64,000 bases of DNA from Fontibacillus phaseoli (GTDB lineage Bacteria > Bacillota > Bacilli > Paenibacillales > Paenibacillaceae): assembly GCF_003337355.1 (NCBI RefSeq), contig NZ_QPJW01000018.1, positions 1 through 64,000 of the forward strand. Direction: 5' to 3'. Positions 23,482 through 32,796 of the stretch are shown in pieces; positions within the stretch are counted from its first letter, which is position 1, and the number at the start of each line of letters is the position of its first letter. Below the pieces are notes generated by a model. That model ran no database searches, was not told the DNA's origin, and saw only the letters and a list, made by a program, of their open reading frames with translations. The translations under genes were made by a program, and so were the position numbers.

Positions 23482-23760
23482 TTAACGTCTCGTTTTCTTA
23501 TCGTCGTCCGTATGACCTTTGTAGGTACGGGTTGGAGCGAACTCGCCCAGTTTATGTCCGACCATATCCTCGGTTACATATACCGGAACATGTTTGCGGC
23601 CGTCATATACGCCGAACGTGTGGCCAATGAATTGCGGGAAGATCGTAGAACGACGGGACCATGTTTTGATCACGATTTTCTTGCTCGAACCGTTCACTTC
23701 TTCCACTTTCTTGAGCAGGTAACCATCGATAAATGGCCCTTTTTTAAGACTGCGACTCAT
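23482..23760 (-). CDS. rpsS: 30S ribosomal protein S19 (uS19)
   Basis: 92 aa, MSRSLKKGPFIDGYLLKKVEE start and the signature TFGVYDGRKHVPVYVTEDMVGHKLGEF. Head protein of the 30S subunit. Between rplB and rplV. Confidence 0.98.
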   Translation of the reverse strand: MSRSLKKGPFIDGYLLKKVEEVNGSSKKIVIKTWSRRSTIFPQFIGHTFGVYDGRKHVPVYVTEDMVGHKLGEFAPTRTYKGHTDDDKKTRR

Positions 23761-23836
23761 TTCTTTATCCTCCCTTCGTTACGCTGCTTGTTTCGATCTT
23801 GTATCCACAACCGTGAAGTGATCCGCAAAACGCGGA

Positions 23837-24667
23837 TTACTTCGTGCGGCGGCGAACGATATATTTATCAGACGCTTTGTCTTTTTTACGCGTTTTGTAG
23901 CCAAGGGTTGGTTTGCCCCAAGGAGACAATGGCGATTTACGACCGATCGGAGCGCGACCTTCACCACCACCGTGTGGGTGATCGTTAGGGTTCATGACGA
24001 CACCGCGCACTTCAGGACGTTGTCCCAGCCAACGGCTGCGGCCTGCTTTACCGATCTTCACGAGTTCGTGGTCTCCGTTGCCTACTGCGCCGATAGTAGC
24101 GCGGCAAACCTTGAGAACCTTACGAACTTCGCCGGAAGATAGGCGGATCGTTACGTATTTTTCTTCTTTACCCAGCAGTTGCGCTTCAGTACCGGCTGCA
24201 CGAACGAGTTGTCCGCCTTTACCAGGTTTCAGCTCAATGTTGTGGATAACTGTACCTACTGGAATGTTTTCGAGCGGCATTGCGTTTCCGACTTTAATAT
24301 CGGAGCCAACGCCGGATTCGATCACGTCGCCCACTTTCAGGCCTTTAGGAGCCAGAATGTAGCGTTTTTCACCGTCGGCATAATGGATCAAAGCGATGTT
24401 GGAAGTCCGGTTCGGGTCGTACTCGATCGTAGCAACTTTGCCTGGAATTCCGTCTTTGTTCCGTTTGAAGTCGATAATACGGTATTTACGTTTATGTCCG
24501 CCGCCATGGTGACGAACCGTAATTTTACCTTGGTTGTTGCGTCCTGCAGTTTTGCTCAGAGGCGCAAGCAAAGATTTCTCCGGTTGATCCGTTGTGATTT
24601 CTTCGAATGTGGACACAGACATGCCGCGTCTCGCCGGGGATGTCGGTTTATACTTTTTAATAGGCAC
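23837..24667 (-). CDS. rplB: 50S ribosomal protein L2 (uL2)
   Basis: 276 aa, MPIKKYKPTSPARRGMSVS start, SH3-like and OB domains, and the peptidyl-transferase-proximal GVVMNPNDHPHGGGEGRAPIGRKSP loop with the conserved His. Full length. Confidence 0.98.
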   Translation of the reverse strand: MPIKKYKPTSPARRGMSVSTFEEITTDQPEKSLLAPLSKTAGRNNQGKITVRHHGGGHKRKYRIIDFKRNKDGIPGKVATIEYDPNRTSNIALIHYADGEKRYILAPKGLKVGDVIESGVGSDIKVGNAMPLENIPVGTVIHNIELKPGKGGQLVRAAGTEAQLLGKEEKYVTIRLSSGEVRKVLKVCRATIGAVGNGDHELVKIGKAGRSRWLGQRPEVRGVVMNPNDHPHGGGEGRAPIGRKSPLSPWGKPTLGYKTRKKDKASDKYIVRRRTK

Positions 24668-24694
24668 TAGATTTCCCTCCTTACTTTAACGATT

Positions 24695-24985
24695 TTATAC
24701 CGATTCAAAGAACTCAAGCGGTTTGCTGCCTTCCGCCAAAGTAACGAACGCTTTCTTCCATTCCGGAGTATATCCGAAGTGGCGTCCGTAACGTTTCGGT
24801 TTAGCAGGAACGCGCAGGGTATTCACATTGCTCACTTTCACATTAAAGATCGCTTCTACAGCTTTCTTGATTTCGGTTTTGTTGGCACGAATGTCCACTT
24901 CGAACACATATTTCAGGTCGTTCATGTATTCAGCCGTACGTTCCGTAATCACCGGGCGCTTGATAATATCACGAGGATCTTTCAT
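24695..24985 (-). CDS. rplW: 50S ribosomal protein L23 (uL23)
   Basis: 96 aa, MKDPRDIIKRPVITERTAEYM start and KPKRYGRHFGYTPEWKKAFVTL. Main trigger factor contact at the tunnel exit. Start and rplD stop share a base (ATGA-type junction), so the two are coupled. Confidence 0.98.
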   Translation of the reverse strand: MKDPRDIIKRPVITERTAEYMNDLKYVFEVDIRANKTEIKKAVEAIFNVKVSNVNTLRVPAKPKRYGRHFGYTPEWKKAFVTLAEGSKPLEFFESV

Positions 24986-25608
24986 TACGCGAGCACCTCC
25001 TCTACCTTCTGAACTGCTTCCTTCGTAATGATCAGTTTGTCGTGCGTCAGCACGTCAAGAACATTAATGCCGTCAGCTGCAACGAATTTCACGCCTGGAA
25101 TGTTACGGGCGGAAAGCGCTACGTTGTCGTCATAAGAAGGAGCTACAACGAGTGCTTTGCGATCCACTTTCAGGTTGTTCAAAATTGCTGCGAATTCTTT
25201 TGTCTTAGGAGCGCTCAACGTCAACGCATCAAGTACGATGATGTCCTGATCGATCACTTTCGAAGACAAAGCCGATTTAATCGCCAAACGACGTACTTTC
25301 TTCGGCAATTTATAGGAATAGCTACGCGGAGTCGGTCCGAAAACCACGCCGCCGCCTACCCATTGCGGGGAGCGAATGGAGCCTTGACGAGCACGGCCCG
25401 TTCCTTTTTGTTTCCAAGGTTTACGGCCGCCGCCACGAACTTCGGAGCGTCCTTTTACTTTATGGGTACCAAAACGCAGGGAAGCACGTTGCATAACAAC
25501 CGCATCATGAAGAACGTGTACGTTCGGTTCGATACCGAATACCGCATCATTCAATTCCACTTCGCCCACTTGGCTACCGCTAACATTAAAGAGTGCTACT
25601 TTTGGCAT
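24985..25608 (-). CDS. rplD: 50S ribosomal protein L4 (uL4)
   Basis: 207 aa, MPKVALFNVSGSQVGEVELND start; the tunnel loop GGGRKPWKQKGTGRARQGSIRSP is intact. In E. coli L4 also represses the S10 operon; no such mRNA structure was identified here. Confidence 0.98.
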   Translation of the reverse strand: MPKVALFNVSGSQVGEVELNDAVFGIEPNVHVLHDAVVMQRASLRFGTHKVKGRSEVRGGGRKPWKQKGTGRARQGSIRSPQWVGGGVVFGPTPRSYSYKLPKKVRRLAIKSALSSKVIDQDIIVLDALTLSAPKTKEFAAILNNLKVDRKALVVAPSYDDNVALSARNIPGVKFVAADGINVLDVLTHDKLIITKEAVQKVEEVLA

Positions 25609-25634
25609 TTATTGTTCCTCCTTTCCTTTGTCGA

Positions 25635-26258
25635 TTATTTCTTGTTTGTTTGTTTGATTTTCACAAAACTGTTTTTAGGACCCGGAATCGAGCCTTTAAC
25701 GAGCAGAACATTACGTTCAGCGTCCACTCTAACCACTTCAAGGTTTTGAATGGTAACCGTATCGCTACCCATGTGTCCTGGAAGGCGTTTGCCTTTAGGA
25801 ACGCGGTTCGCTTGAATGGAACCCATGGAACCAGGTCTACGATGATAACGGGAACCGTGCGCCATAGGGCCGCGACTTTGTCCCCAACGTTTGATGTTAC
25901 CTTGGAACCCTTTACCTTTAGAAATACCAGTTACGTCAACAAATTCGCCTTCTGCAAAAATATCAACTTTGACCTCTTGGCCAACTTCATATCCTGCAAT
26001 TTCAACATTGCGAATTTCGCGAACGTAGCGCTTAGGCGTTGTGTTAGCCTTTTTAGCATGACCAGCTTCAGGCTTGTTGGATCTGGATTCCTTCTTATCG
26101 GAGTAACCGATTTGAATGGCTTCGTATCCGTCGTTCTCCAGATCTTTCTTTTGAAGAACCACGTTCCCGCCAGCCTCGATAACCGTTACAGGAATTACAT
26201 TCCCTTCCGGAGTAAATACTTGAGTCATTCCGAGTTTTTTCCCTAAGATACCTTTCAT
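25635..26258 (-). CDS. rplC: 50S ribosomal protein L3 (uL3)
   Basis: 207 aa, MKGILGKKLGMTQVFTPEGN start, the SKGKGFQGNIKRW loop that approaches the peptidyl transferase centre, and GSMGSIQANRVPKGKRLPGHMG. Second gene of the S10 operon. Confidence 0.98.
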   Translation of the reverse strand: MKGILGKKLGMTQVFTPEGNVIPVTVIEAGGNVVLQKKDLENDGYEAIQIGYSDKKESRSNKPEAGHAKKANTTPKRYVREIRNVEIAGYEVGQEVKVDIFAEGEFVDVTGISKGKGFQGNIKRWGQSRGPMAHGSRYHRRPGSMGSIQANRVPKGKRLPGHMGSDTVTIQNLEVVRVDAERNVLLVKGSIPGPKNSFVKIKQTNKK

Positions 26259-26300
26259 GTTGACACCTCTTTTCCTTTCCTATTCCATTGCTTAATGGGA

Positions 26301-26609
26301 TTACAATTTAATTTCGATATCTACACCGGACGGCAGGTCCAAGCGCATCAAGGCATCCACAGTTTGTGGAGTCGGATTAACAATGTCGATCAGACGTTTG
26401 TGCGTCCGTTGTTCGAATTGTTCCCGCGAATCCTTGTACTTGTGTACCGCACGGAGAATAGTAATTACTTGTTTCTCGGTTGGCAGCGGAATCGGCCCAG
26501 ATACACCAGCACCCGAACGTTTTGCTGTTTCAACGATTTTCTCTGCGGATTGATCAAGAATTCTGTGGTCGTAAGCTTTCAAACGAATACGAATTTTTTG
26601 CTTTGCCAT
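26301..26609 (-). CDS. rpsJ: 30S ribosomal protein S10 (uS10, NusE)
   Basis: 102 aa, MAKQKIRIRLKAYDHRILDQS start and the conserved SGPIPLPTEKQ and TPQTVDALMRLDLPSGVDIEIKL. Also serves as NusE in antitermination. GGAGG lies 7 nt before the ATG at 26609; a longer frame has no supported start. First gene of the S10-spc-alpha operon, preceded by a good promoter. Confidence 0.98.
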   Translation of the reverse strand: MAKQKIRIRLKAYDHRILDQSAEKIVETAKRSGAGVSGPIPLPTEKQVITILRAVHKYKDSREQFEQRTHKRLIDIVNPTPQTVDALMRLDLPSGVDIEIKL

Positions 26610-26746
26610 TTTAGTCCCTCCTTCTATCGCCCAATTTGGTATCGGACATACTCCGTGAAAATTTTCTGACCACTCTCCCATGGCAAAGGGGCCGGGTGTG
26701 TCAGTAACCTCTCACATCATCGCAACGTCACAGAACAACATTCATT

Positions 26747-26775
26747 ATTATATAGAAAAGCCGGGCGCATTGCAA
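26747..26775 (-). promoter_or_regulatory. promoter of the S10-spc-alpha operon
   Basis: Minus strand TTGCAA (26770-26775), exactly 17 nt, TATAAT (26747-26752). It leaves a leader of about 130 nt before rpsJ. The -10 is a perfect consensus, the -35 matches 4 of 6. Confidence 0.8.
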
Positions 26776-26825
26776 GCCTTTCATTAAAAGTTTTTGGTGC
26801 GGATGTTCTTTCCAAATTTATATAC

Positions 26826-26861
26826 AAAAACAGCGTGTTTCCTGGGGAAATACGCCGTTTA
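26826..26861 (-). terminator. terminator of the globin chemoreceptor gene
   Basis: AAACAGCGTGTTTCC / GGAAATACGCCGTTT with loop tgg (two non-canonical positions), followed on the minus strand by TTTTTG. It lies just after the stop at 26869. Confidence 0.75.
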
Positions 26862-26868
26862 ATTTCTA

Positions 26869-28212
26869 TTATAAATTCACGGAAACACGGTTCAAACGTT
26901 CCGCAGACTCGGCAACTATGGCGGTGGATGAACCTATTCCTTCTATTGTAGTAATCAGCTCGCGGATTTGTCCTTCTAATAATACAATATCCTCTGCGCT
27001 GTTTTTCATCGAATTCAAAATATGAATGAACATGTTCCCGCTTTCCTTCGATTGCAGTTCACCTTGTTCCGCTAAACCCCGAACTTCTTCAATAGAACGG
27101 ACGACCCGTCCCGAAATCTCAGCCGAATGAGTAACGAGACCGGCAATCTGAACCACCGTACTCTTTGCTTCTTCCGACAACTTGTTTACTTCGCGGGCAA
27201 CAACAGCAAATCCCAAACCGTGTTCTCCGGCTCTGGCCGCTTCTATCGATGCATTTAACGAGAGAAGTTTAATCCGGCTTGCAATTTCTTCTACCGCACT
27301 TACAACCTTTTGAATTTGCGCGGAAGATTGGCCAAGTTGCATGACCGATTCTTCCATGGAGCTGGTCTTCTCATGAATGCCGCCAATGTGCTGCTGTAAG
27401 ATTTGGAGTATGTCTCTTCCTTCCTCTGCATGTTCACGAGTATTTGAAGCAGTTTCCGAAGATTGCCGGATCGCCTGACTCACCTCATTGCTGCTGGATA
27501 CGAGTTCTTCGACGGCTACATTAGTCGCCAAACTTAAATCTTCAAGTTCCTCACTAAAAATCGTGATCTTACTTTTCAACTCATTTTTTACGAGCTCATA
27601 TTGCTCTTCTTTCTCACGGATATTCTCCTTTTCGTAGGCTTCCAATACCAGCTGCTGTTCAAGATTTAGCAGTTTAGTCGTTGTCCGCACCATTTGCAAA
27701 AGAAGTTGCTCATCCTTGACTTCCTGATATATCGTTTGCAGAAATGCATTCTGCAGATTCTGAAAAGCGGAAAGATACCATTTGGGCTCAAGCCCGACGC
27801 GCTTATGGACCTTAGCAATTCTTAGACGCTTCAATATAAATTCTTGATCCACGTTCCCGCTGAACATATCAAGCAAATGTTCCCTCAAGGTTTGCTTCAG
27901 TTTTTCAACCGTGCTGTGCTTCTTAATGATTTCTTCCAATTTGGATACATCGAGTACGGATTGATAAAAAGAATCCACAATCCAGTCGATCCGTCTAGAG
28001 ATCATTGGTCGCATATGATGCAGCAGTTGAACGTCCCCTTCATTAAAATCAATCATCCTCAATTGTTCATTAATCTCGGTTTCTCCGTCAATGACAAGTT
28101 TGCTTTCGTCCCGTACCCAATCCGGTTTGATTTCTGGAGTGGAAAAGCTGTGATGGTTGGTTTGCTTAGTTGGGGATGATGGGTTGCCTAAAAAAGAAAA
28201 GGGGCATTTCAT
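26869..28212 (-). CDS. globin-coupled methyl-accepting chemotaxis protein (HemAT-like)
   Basis: 447 aa, soluble (no membrane segment). Residues ~40-200 form a globin-coupled sensor domain. The proximal heme ligand is likely His136 in AKVHKRVGLEPKWYL, matching the H-x-x-(I/V)-G-L-x-P-x-W pattern of HemAT. Residues ~215-447 are an MCP signalling domain with the hairpin tip RIKLLSLNASIEAARAGEHG and EVNKLSEEAK that docks CheA/CheW. Probable function: aerotaxis transducer binding O2 at heme. It stands alone between tuf and rpsJ, with its own sigma-A promoter holding a CRP/FNR-type palindrome and its own terminator. AAGGAGAGG lies 11 nt before the ATG. Confidence 0.9.
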   Translation of the reverse strand: MKCPFSFLGNPSSPTKQTNHHSFSTPEIKPDWVRDESKLVIDGETEINEQLRMIDFNEGDVQLLHHMRPMISRRIDWIVDSFYQSVLDVSKLEEIIKKHSTVEKLKQTLREHLLDMFSGNVDQEFILKRLRIAKVHKRVGLEPKWYLSAFQNLQNAFLQTIYQEVKDEQLLLQMVRTTTKLLNLEQQLVLEAYEKENIREKEEQYELVKNELKSKITIFSEELEDLSLATNVAVEELVSSSNEVSQAIRQSSETASNTREHAEEGRDILQILQQHIGGIHEKTSSMEESVMQLGQSSAQIQKVVSAVEEIASRIKLLSLNASIEAARAGEHGLGFAVVAREVNKLSEEAKSTVVQIAGLVTHSAEISGRVVRSIEEVRGLAEQGELQSKESGNMFIHILNSMKNSAEDIVLLEGQIRELITTIEGIGSSTAIVAESAERLNRVSVNL

Positions 28213-28260
28213 CGGATATTTATCCTCTCCTTGGGGAAGTCTGATGATCTTGATGAGAGA

Positions 28261-28289
28261 ATTATAACTGTGATAAAAATCACTGTAAA
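28261..28289 (-). promoter_or_regulatory. promoter of the globin chemoreceptor gene
   Basis: Minus strand TTTACA (28284-28289), 17 nt, TATAAT (28261-28266). The spacer contains a CRP/FNR-type palindrome (separate entry). No flagellar sigma-D motif (TAAA / GCCGATAA) was found upstream of this gene. Confidence 0.75.
28269..28284. promoter_or_regulatory. CRP/FNR-type operator inside the promoter spacer
   Basis: TGTGA-taaaaa-TCACT, which matches TGTGA-N6-TCACA at 9 of 10 fixed positions. It occupies the -35/-10 spacer, so a bound regulator would be expected to repress. In Bacillus this pattern is the FNR box; Paenibacillus also has FNR-type regulators. Regulator identity is inferred. Confidence 0.6.
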
Positions 28290-28363
28290 GCTAATTTTCT
28301 ACATTATTCGACATTTATCTAAGTCATTTTCTCGTATTTAGTAATTTAAATAACACTTTTATA

Positions 28364-28396
28364 CAAAAAAAGATCCGTTCCCGAAGGAACGGATCT
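28364..28396 (-). terminator. terminator after tuf (end of str operon)
   Basis: Perfect 11-bp stem AGATCCGTTCC (28371-28381) / GGAACGGATCT (28386-28396) with a cgaa/ttcg tetraloop, followed on the minus strand by seven Ts. Confidence 0.95.
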
Positions 28397-28418
28397 TCCA
28401 AGCAAGTGATTGCTTTTA

Positions 28419-29609
28419 TTATTTGCTGATTGTAACAACGGCGCCGGATCCAACTGTACGTCCGCCTTCACGAATGGAGAAACGAGTTCCTTCTTCGATA
28501 GCGATCGGGTTGATCAGTTGAACGGTAACTTCGATGTTGTCACCAGGCATAACCATTTCAGTACCTTCTGGCAGGTTGATAACACCTGTTACGTCAGTTG
28601 TACGGAAATAGAATTGTGGACGGTAGCCTGTGAAGAAAGGCTTATGACGTCCGCCTTCTTCTTTAGTCAATACGTATACTTGAGCAGAGAACTCAGTATG
28701 CGGATTAACGGAAGCCGGTTTAGCCAATACTTGGCCGCGTTCGATTTGAGCACGCTCAACACCACGAAGCAATGCGCCGATGTTGTCGCCCGCTTGAGCG
28801 GAATCAAGCAATTTACGGAACATTTCAACGCCTGTTACGACGGATTTCTTAGTTTCTTCGCGGATACCCACGATTTCGATTTCGTCGCCGACTTTAACTG
28901 TACCACGTTCTACACGACCTGTAGCAACAGTACCACGGCCAGTGATCGAGAACACGTCTTCGACAGGCATCAGGAACGGTTTGTCCACTGGACGCTCTGG
29001 AAGCGGAATGTATTCGTCGATGATTTCGAACATTTCAACGATTTTCTTAGCCCATTCGCCATCAGGGTTTTGAAGAGCTTCACGAGCGGAACCTTGGATG
29101 ATTGGAGTATCATCGCCAGGGAATTCGTATTCGTTCAGCAAATCGCGAACTTCCATTTCAACGAGTTCGATCAGTTCAGCGTCTTCAACCATGTCGCATT
29201 TGTTCAAGAATACAACGATGTAAGGAACGCCTACGTTACGGGACAACAGGATGTGCTCGCGAGTTTGCGGCATTGGGCCGTCAGCTGCGGATACAACCAG
29301 GATTGCTCCGTCCATTTGTGCAGCGCCAGTGATCATGTTTTTAACATAGTCGGCGTGACCTGGGCAGTCAACGTGTGCATAGTGACGGTTGTTTGTTTCA
29401 TACTCAACGTGAGCCGTAGAGATAGTGATACCGCGTTCGCGCTCTTCTGGAGCTTTGTCGATTTGGTCGAATGCTACAGCAGCACCGCCATATGTTTTGG
29501 ACAATACAGTCGTGATGGCTGCTGTCAGAGTTGTTTTACCATGGTCGACGTGACCGATTGTACCGATGTTAACATGCGGTTTTGTACGTTCATATTTAGC
29601 CTTTGCCAT
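28419..29609 (-). CDS. tuf: translation elongation factor Tu
   Basis: 396 aa, MAKAKYERTKPHVNIGTIGH start; GTPase motifs GHVDHGKTT, DCPGHAD and NKCD; ends GSGAVVTISK. Delivers aminoacyl-tRNA. The ATG at 29609 is chosen because GGAGG is 11 nt upstream, while it is only 2 nt from an earlier ATG. Last gene of the str operon. Confidence 0.99.
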   Translation of the reverse strand: MAKAKYERTKPHVNIGTIGHVDHGKTTLTAAITTVLSKTYGGAAVAFDQIDKAPEERERGITISTAHVEYETNNRHYAHVDCPGHADYVKNMITGAAQMDGAILVVSAADGPMPQTREHILLSRNVGVPYIVVFLNKCDMVEDAELIELVEMEVRDLLNEYEFPGDDTPIIQGSAREALQNPDGEWAKKIVEMFEIIDEYIPLPERPVDKPFLMPVEDVFSITGRGTVATGRVERGTVKVGDEIEIVGIREETKKSVVTGVEMFRKLLDSAQAGDNIGALLRGVERAQIERGQVLAKPASVNPHTEFSAQVYVLTKEEGGRHKPFFTGYRPQFYFRTTDVTGVINLPEGTEMVMPGDNIEVTVQLINPIAIEEGTRFSIREGGRTVGSGAVVTISK

Positions 29610-29713
29610 TTTAAACATTTCCTCCTTAAAATATGGATTGTTATGTTGGACTAACCAGGGAGTCCATCCCCTAAACAGGTTCCAAAGACTCCTCGGTTAG
29701 TAGGTACTGAAAG

Positions 29714-31792
29714 TTATTCTCCGCCTTTGTTCTTGGACACGATTTCTTCAGCGATGCTCTTAGGAACTTCTTCATAATGGGAAAGTTCCATCGAGAATAC
29801 GCCGCGTCCTTGTGTACCGGAACGCAGGGTGGTCGAGTAACCGAACATTTCAGAGAGAGGCACTTTCGCACGGATAATTTGCGCGCCCCCACGGGAATCC
29901 ATACCTTCGATCCGTCCGCGGCGGGAGTTCAGCATACCCATAACGTCGCCCATGTACTCTTCAGGAACCGTTACTTCGACTTTCATGATCGGCTCAAGCA
30001 GAACAGCTTGACATTTGTCTTTAGCTGCTTTAAGCGCCATGGAGCCGGCAATCTTAAACGCCATTTCACTGGAGTCAACGTCATGGTAAGAACCATCAAC
30101 GATGGTCGCTTTAACGTCTACCAATGGGAAGCCTGCAAGGACACCATTCTTCATGGATTCTTCAATACCTTGCTGAGCAGGCGCGATATATTCTCTTGGT
30201 ACGGAACCGCCGACGATTTTGCTCTCGAACTGATTGCCGCTACCTGGTTCCAATGGTTCGAACTCAACCCAAACGTGACCGTATTGACCACGACCGCCGG
30301 ATTGGCGAACGAATTTACCTTCAACGCGAGCCGGAGCTTTGAACGTCTCACGGTAAGCAACTTGCGGTTTACCTACGTTAGTCTCAACTTTGAATTCACG
30401 GCGCATCCGGTCGATGATGATATCCAGGTGAAGCTCACCCATACCAGCAAGGATCGTTTGTCCCGTTTCTTCGTCCGTATGAGCACGGAGCGTAGGATCT
30501 TCTTCAGTCAATTTACCGAGAGCGACGCCAAGTTTATCTTGGTCCGCTTTTGTTTTTGGCTCAACCGCGATTTCGATAACCGGATCAGGGAAGTTCATGG
30601 ATTCCAGAATAACCGGAGCCTTCTCATCACACAGTGTATCACCTGTACCCGTATCTTTCAAACCTACAGCTGCAGCGATATCACCAGAGTAAACTTCAGT
30701 GATCTCTTTACGGCTATTGGCATGCATTTGCAAGATACGTCCGATCCGCTCGCGTTTGCCTTTCGTTGCGTTCAGTACATACGAACCGGATTGCAAAATA
30801 CCGGAGTATACACGGAAGAACGTTAATTTACCCACGTAAGGGTCGGTCATGATTTTAAATGCCAGAGCTGCAAACGGCTCTTCGTCGGAAGAGTGGCGTT
30901 CCACTTCCGTACCGTCATCCAAGTGACCTTGGATACTTGGTACGTCAATTGGAGCCGGCAGAAAATCAATTACAGCATCCAGCATAAGCTGAATACCTTT
31001 GTTTCGATAAGAAGAACCGCAAACAACAGGGAAGATTTTAACATCGACAACACCCTTGCGGAGTGCTGCTTTCAATTCCTCGATTGTGATTTCCTCACCC
31101 TCGAGGTATTTCATCGTCAAATCCTCGTCCAGTTCTGCAACCTTCTCAATCAATTCTGCACGAAGCTCTTCAACTTGGGCAACGTATTCAGCTGGAATTT
31201 CAGTCTCTTCGATGTTTTGACCCAAATCATCTTTATACATAAACGCTTTTTGAGTGATGATGTCGATAATTCCGACAAAATCGCTTTCCGCACCGATCGG
31301 CAGTTGGATTGCAACTGCATTCGCTTGCAGACGCTCGCGCATATCTTTGACAACGTTCAGGTAGTCAGCACCGATGATATCCATTTTATTGACATAAGCG
31401 ATACGAGGAACGCTATACTTGTCAGCCTGTCTCCAAACGGTTTCAGACTGAGGTTCAACGCCTTCCTTCGCACTGAATACGCCTACTGCCCCGTCCAATA
31501 CACGCAGGGAACGTTCAACTTCTACTGTGAAGTCAACGTGTCCCGGGGTATCGATGATATTTACGCGGTGACCTTTCCATTGAGCGGTCGTCGCAGCGGA
31601 CGTAATCGTGATTCCGCGCTCCTGTTCTTGCTCCATCCAGTCCATTGTCGCAGCACCCTCGTGAACTTCCCCGATTTTGTGCGTAATGCCTGTATAGAAC
31701 AAAATACGTTCCGTCGTGGTTGTCTTACCGGCGTCAATATGCGCCATGATCCCGATGTTACGTGTATTTTTCAAGGAGAACTCTCTTGCCAT
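29714..31792 (-). CDS. fusA: translation elongation factor G
   Basis: 692 aa, MAREFSLKNTRNIGIMAHIDAG start; GTPase motifs AHIDAGKTTTTE, DTPGHVDF and NKMD; domains II-V complete, ending VSKNKGGE. Catalyses translocation and, with RRF, ribosome recycling. GGGAG is about 9 nt before the ATG at 31792. 104 bp before tuf. Confidence 0.99.
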   Translation of the reverse strand: MAREFSLKNTRNIGIMAHIDAGKTTTTERILFYTGITHKIGEVHEGAATMDWMEQEQERGITITSAATTAQWKGHRVNIIDTPGHVDFTVEVERSLRVLDGAVGVFSAKEGVEPQSETVWRQADKYSVPRIAYVNKMDIIGADYLNVVKDMRERLQANAVAIQLPIGAESDFVGIIDIITQKAFMYKDDLGQNIEETEIPAEYVAQVEELRAELIEKVAELDEDLTMKYLEGEEITIEELKAALRKGVVDVKIFPVVCGSSYRNKGIQLMLDAVIDFLPAPIDVPSIQGHLDDGTEVERHSSDEEPFAALAFKIMTDPYVGKLTFFRVYSGILQSGSYVLNATKGKRERIGRILQMHANSRKEITEVYSGDIAAAVGLKDTGTGDTLCDEKAPVILESMNFPDPVIEIAVEPKTKADQDKLGVALGKLTEEDPTLRAHTDEETGQTILAGMGELHLDIIIDRMRREFKVETNVGKPQVAYRETFKAPARVEGKFVRQSGGRGQYGHVWVEFEPLEPGSGNQFESKIVGGSVPREYIAPAQQGIEESMKNGVLAGFPLVDVKATIVDGSYHDVDSSEMAFKIAGSMALKAAKDKCQAVLLEPIMKVEVTVPEEYMGDVMGMLNSRRGRIEGMDSRGGAQIIRAKVPLSEMFGYSTTLRSGTQGRGVFSMELSHYEEVPKSIAEEIVSKNKGGE

Positions 31793-31839
31793 GGATCTGT
31801 CTCCCTTCAAAATAGAAATTTATTGGGTTGAACCGAATC

Positions 31840-32310
31840 CTACCAGCGGTAGTGTGCGAACGCTTTGTTCGCTTCGGCCATTTTGTGCGTATCTTCGCGT
31901 TTCTTAACGGAAGCGCCTGTGTTGTTGGATGCGTCGATGATCTCGGCAGCCAAACGCTCTTCCATCGTTTTCTCACCGCGGTTGCGGGAGTAGTTCACGA
32001 GCCAACGTAATCCCAAGGATGTACGTCTTTCCGGCTTAACTTCGATAGGCACTTGGTAGTTAGCACCGCCCACACGGCGAGCTTTAACTTCCAATACAGG
32101 CATGATATTTTTCAAAGCTGCTTCAAATACTTCCATCGGGTCATTCCCCGTACGTTCTTGAATCAGGTTGAACGCGTTATACAGAATGCTTTGAGCAACT
32201 CCACGTTTACCATCGAGCATGATGCGGTTGATCAAACGAGTAACAAGCTTGCTGTTATACACCGGATCTGGCAACACATCTCTCTTCGTAACTGGACCTT
32301 TGCGTGGCAT
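31840..32310 (-). CDS. rpsG: 30S ribosomal protein S7 (uS7)
   Basis: 156 aa, MPRKGPVTKRDVLPDPVYNSK start, full family length, ending AFAHYRW. Nucleates assembly of the 30S head. AAGGGGG precedes the ATG at 32310. Confidence 0.98.
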   Translation of the reverse strand: MPRKGPVTKRDVLPDPVYNSKLVTRLINRIMLDGKRGVAQSILYNAFNLIQERTGNDPMEVFEAALKNIMPVLEVKARRVGGANYQVPIEVKPERRTSLGLRWLVNYSRNRGEKTMEERLAAEIIDASNNTGASVKKREDTHKMAEANKAFAHYRW

Positions 32311-32373
32311 AGTTATCCCCCTTTCAGTATTAATCCAAACCTCTTGACGGTTCAATAAGCTGACTTAATCAAC

Positions 32374-32796
32374 TTAGGATTTTTTTGCTTTCGGACGTTT
32401 AGCGCCGTATTTCGAACGGGCTTGCATCCGGTTGTTAACACCAGCGGTGTCCAAAGCTCCACGTACGATATGATAACGTACCCCTGGAAGGTCTTTGACC
32501 CGGCCGCCACGAATCAAAACAACGCTGTGCTCTTGCAGGTTATGACCGATACCCGGAATGTACGCCGTCACCTCTACGCGGTTCGTCAAACGAACACGGG
32601 CATATTTACGAAGTGCGGAGTTTGGTTTCTTAGGAGTCATTGTACCTACGCGAGTGCACACTCCGCGTTTTTGCGGCGAGCTCAGATCGGTAGCCTCACG
32701 CTTCAGGGCGTTAAACCCTCTTTGCAATGCTGGCGACTTCGATTTGTACACTTTGTCTTGACGTCCTTTACGGACTAATTGGTTAATTGTTGGCAT
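32374..32796 (-). CDS. rpsL: 30S ribosomal protein S12 (uS12)
   Basis: 140 aa, MPTINQLVRKGRQDKVYKSKS start. The decoding-centre loops TPKKPNSALRK and RGGRVKDLPGVRYH carry the wild-type lysines whose substitution gives streptomycin resistance in other bacteria. GGAAGGGGGTGG precedes the ATG at 32796. Confidence 0.98.
   Translation of the reverse strand: MPTINQLVRKGRQDKVYKSKSPALQRGFNALKREATDLSSPQKRGVCTRVGTMTPKKPNSALRKYARVRLTNRVEVTAYIPGIGHNLQEHSVVLIRGGRVKDLPGVRYHIVRGALDTAGVNNRMQARSKYGAKRPKAKKS

Noticed and set aside
28410..29654. A 414-codon plus-strand frame opposite tuf
   Set aside because: Shadow of a very highly biased gene; Cys/Phe/Asp-rich composition typical of such shadows.
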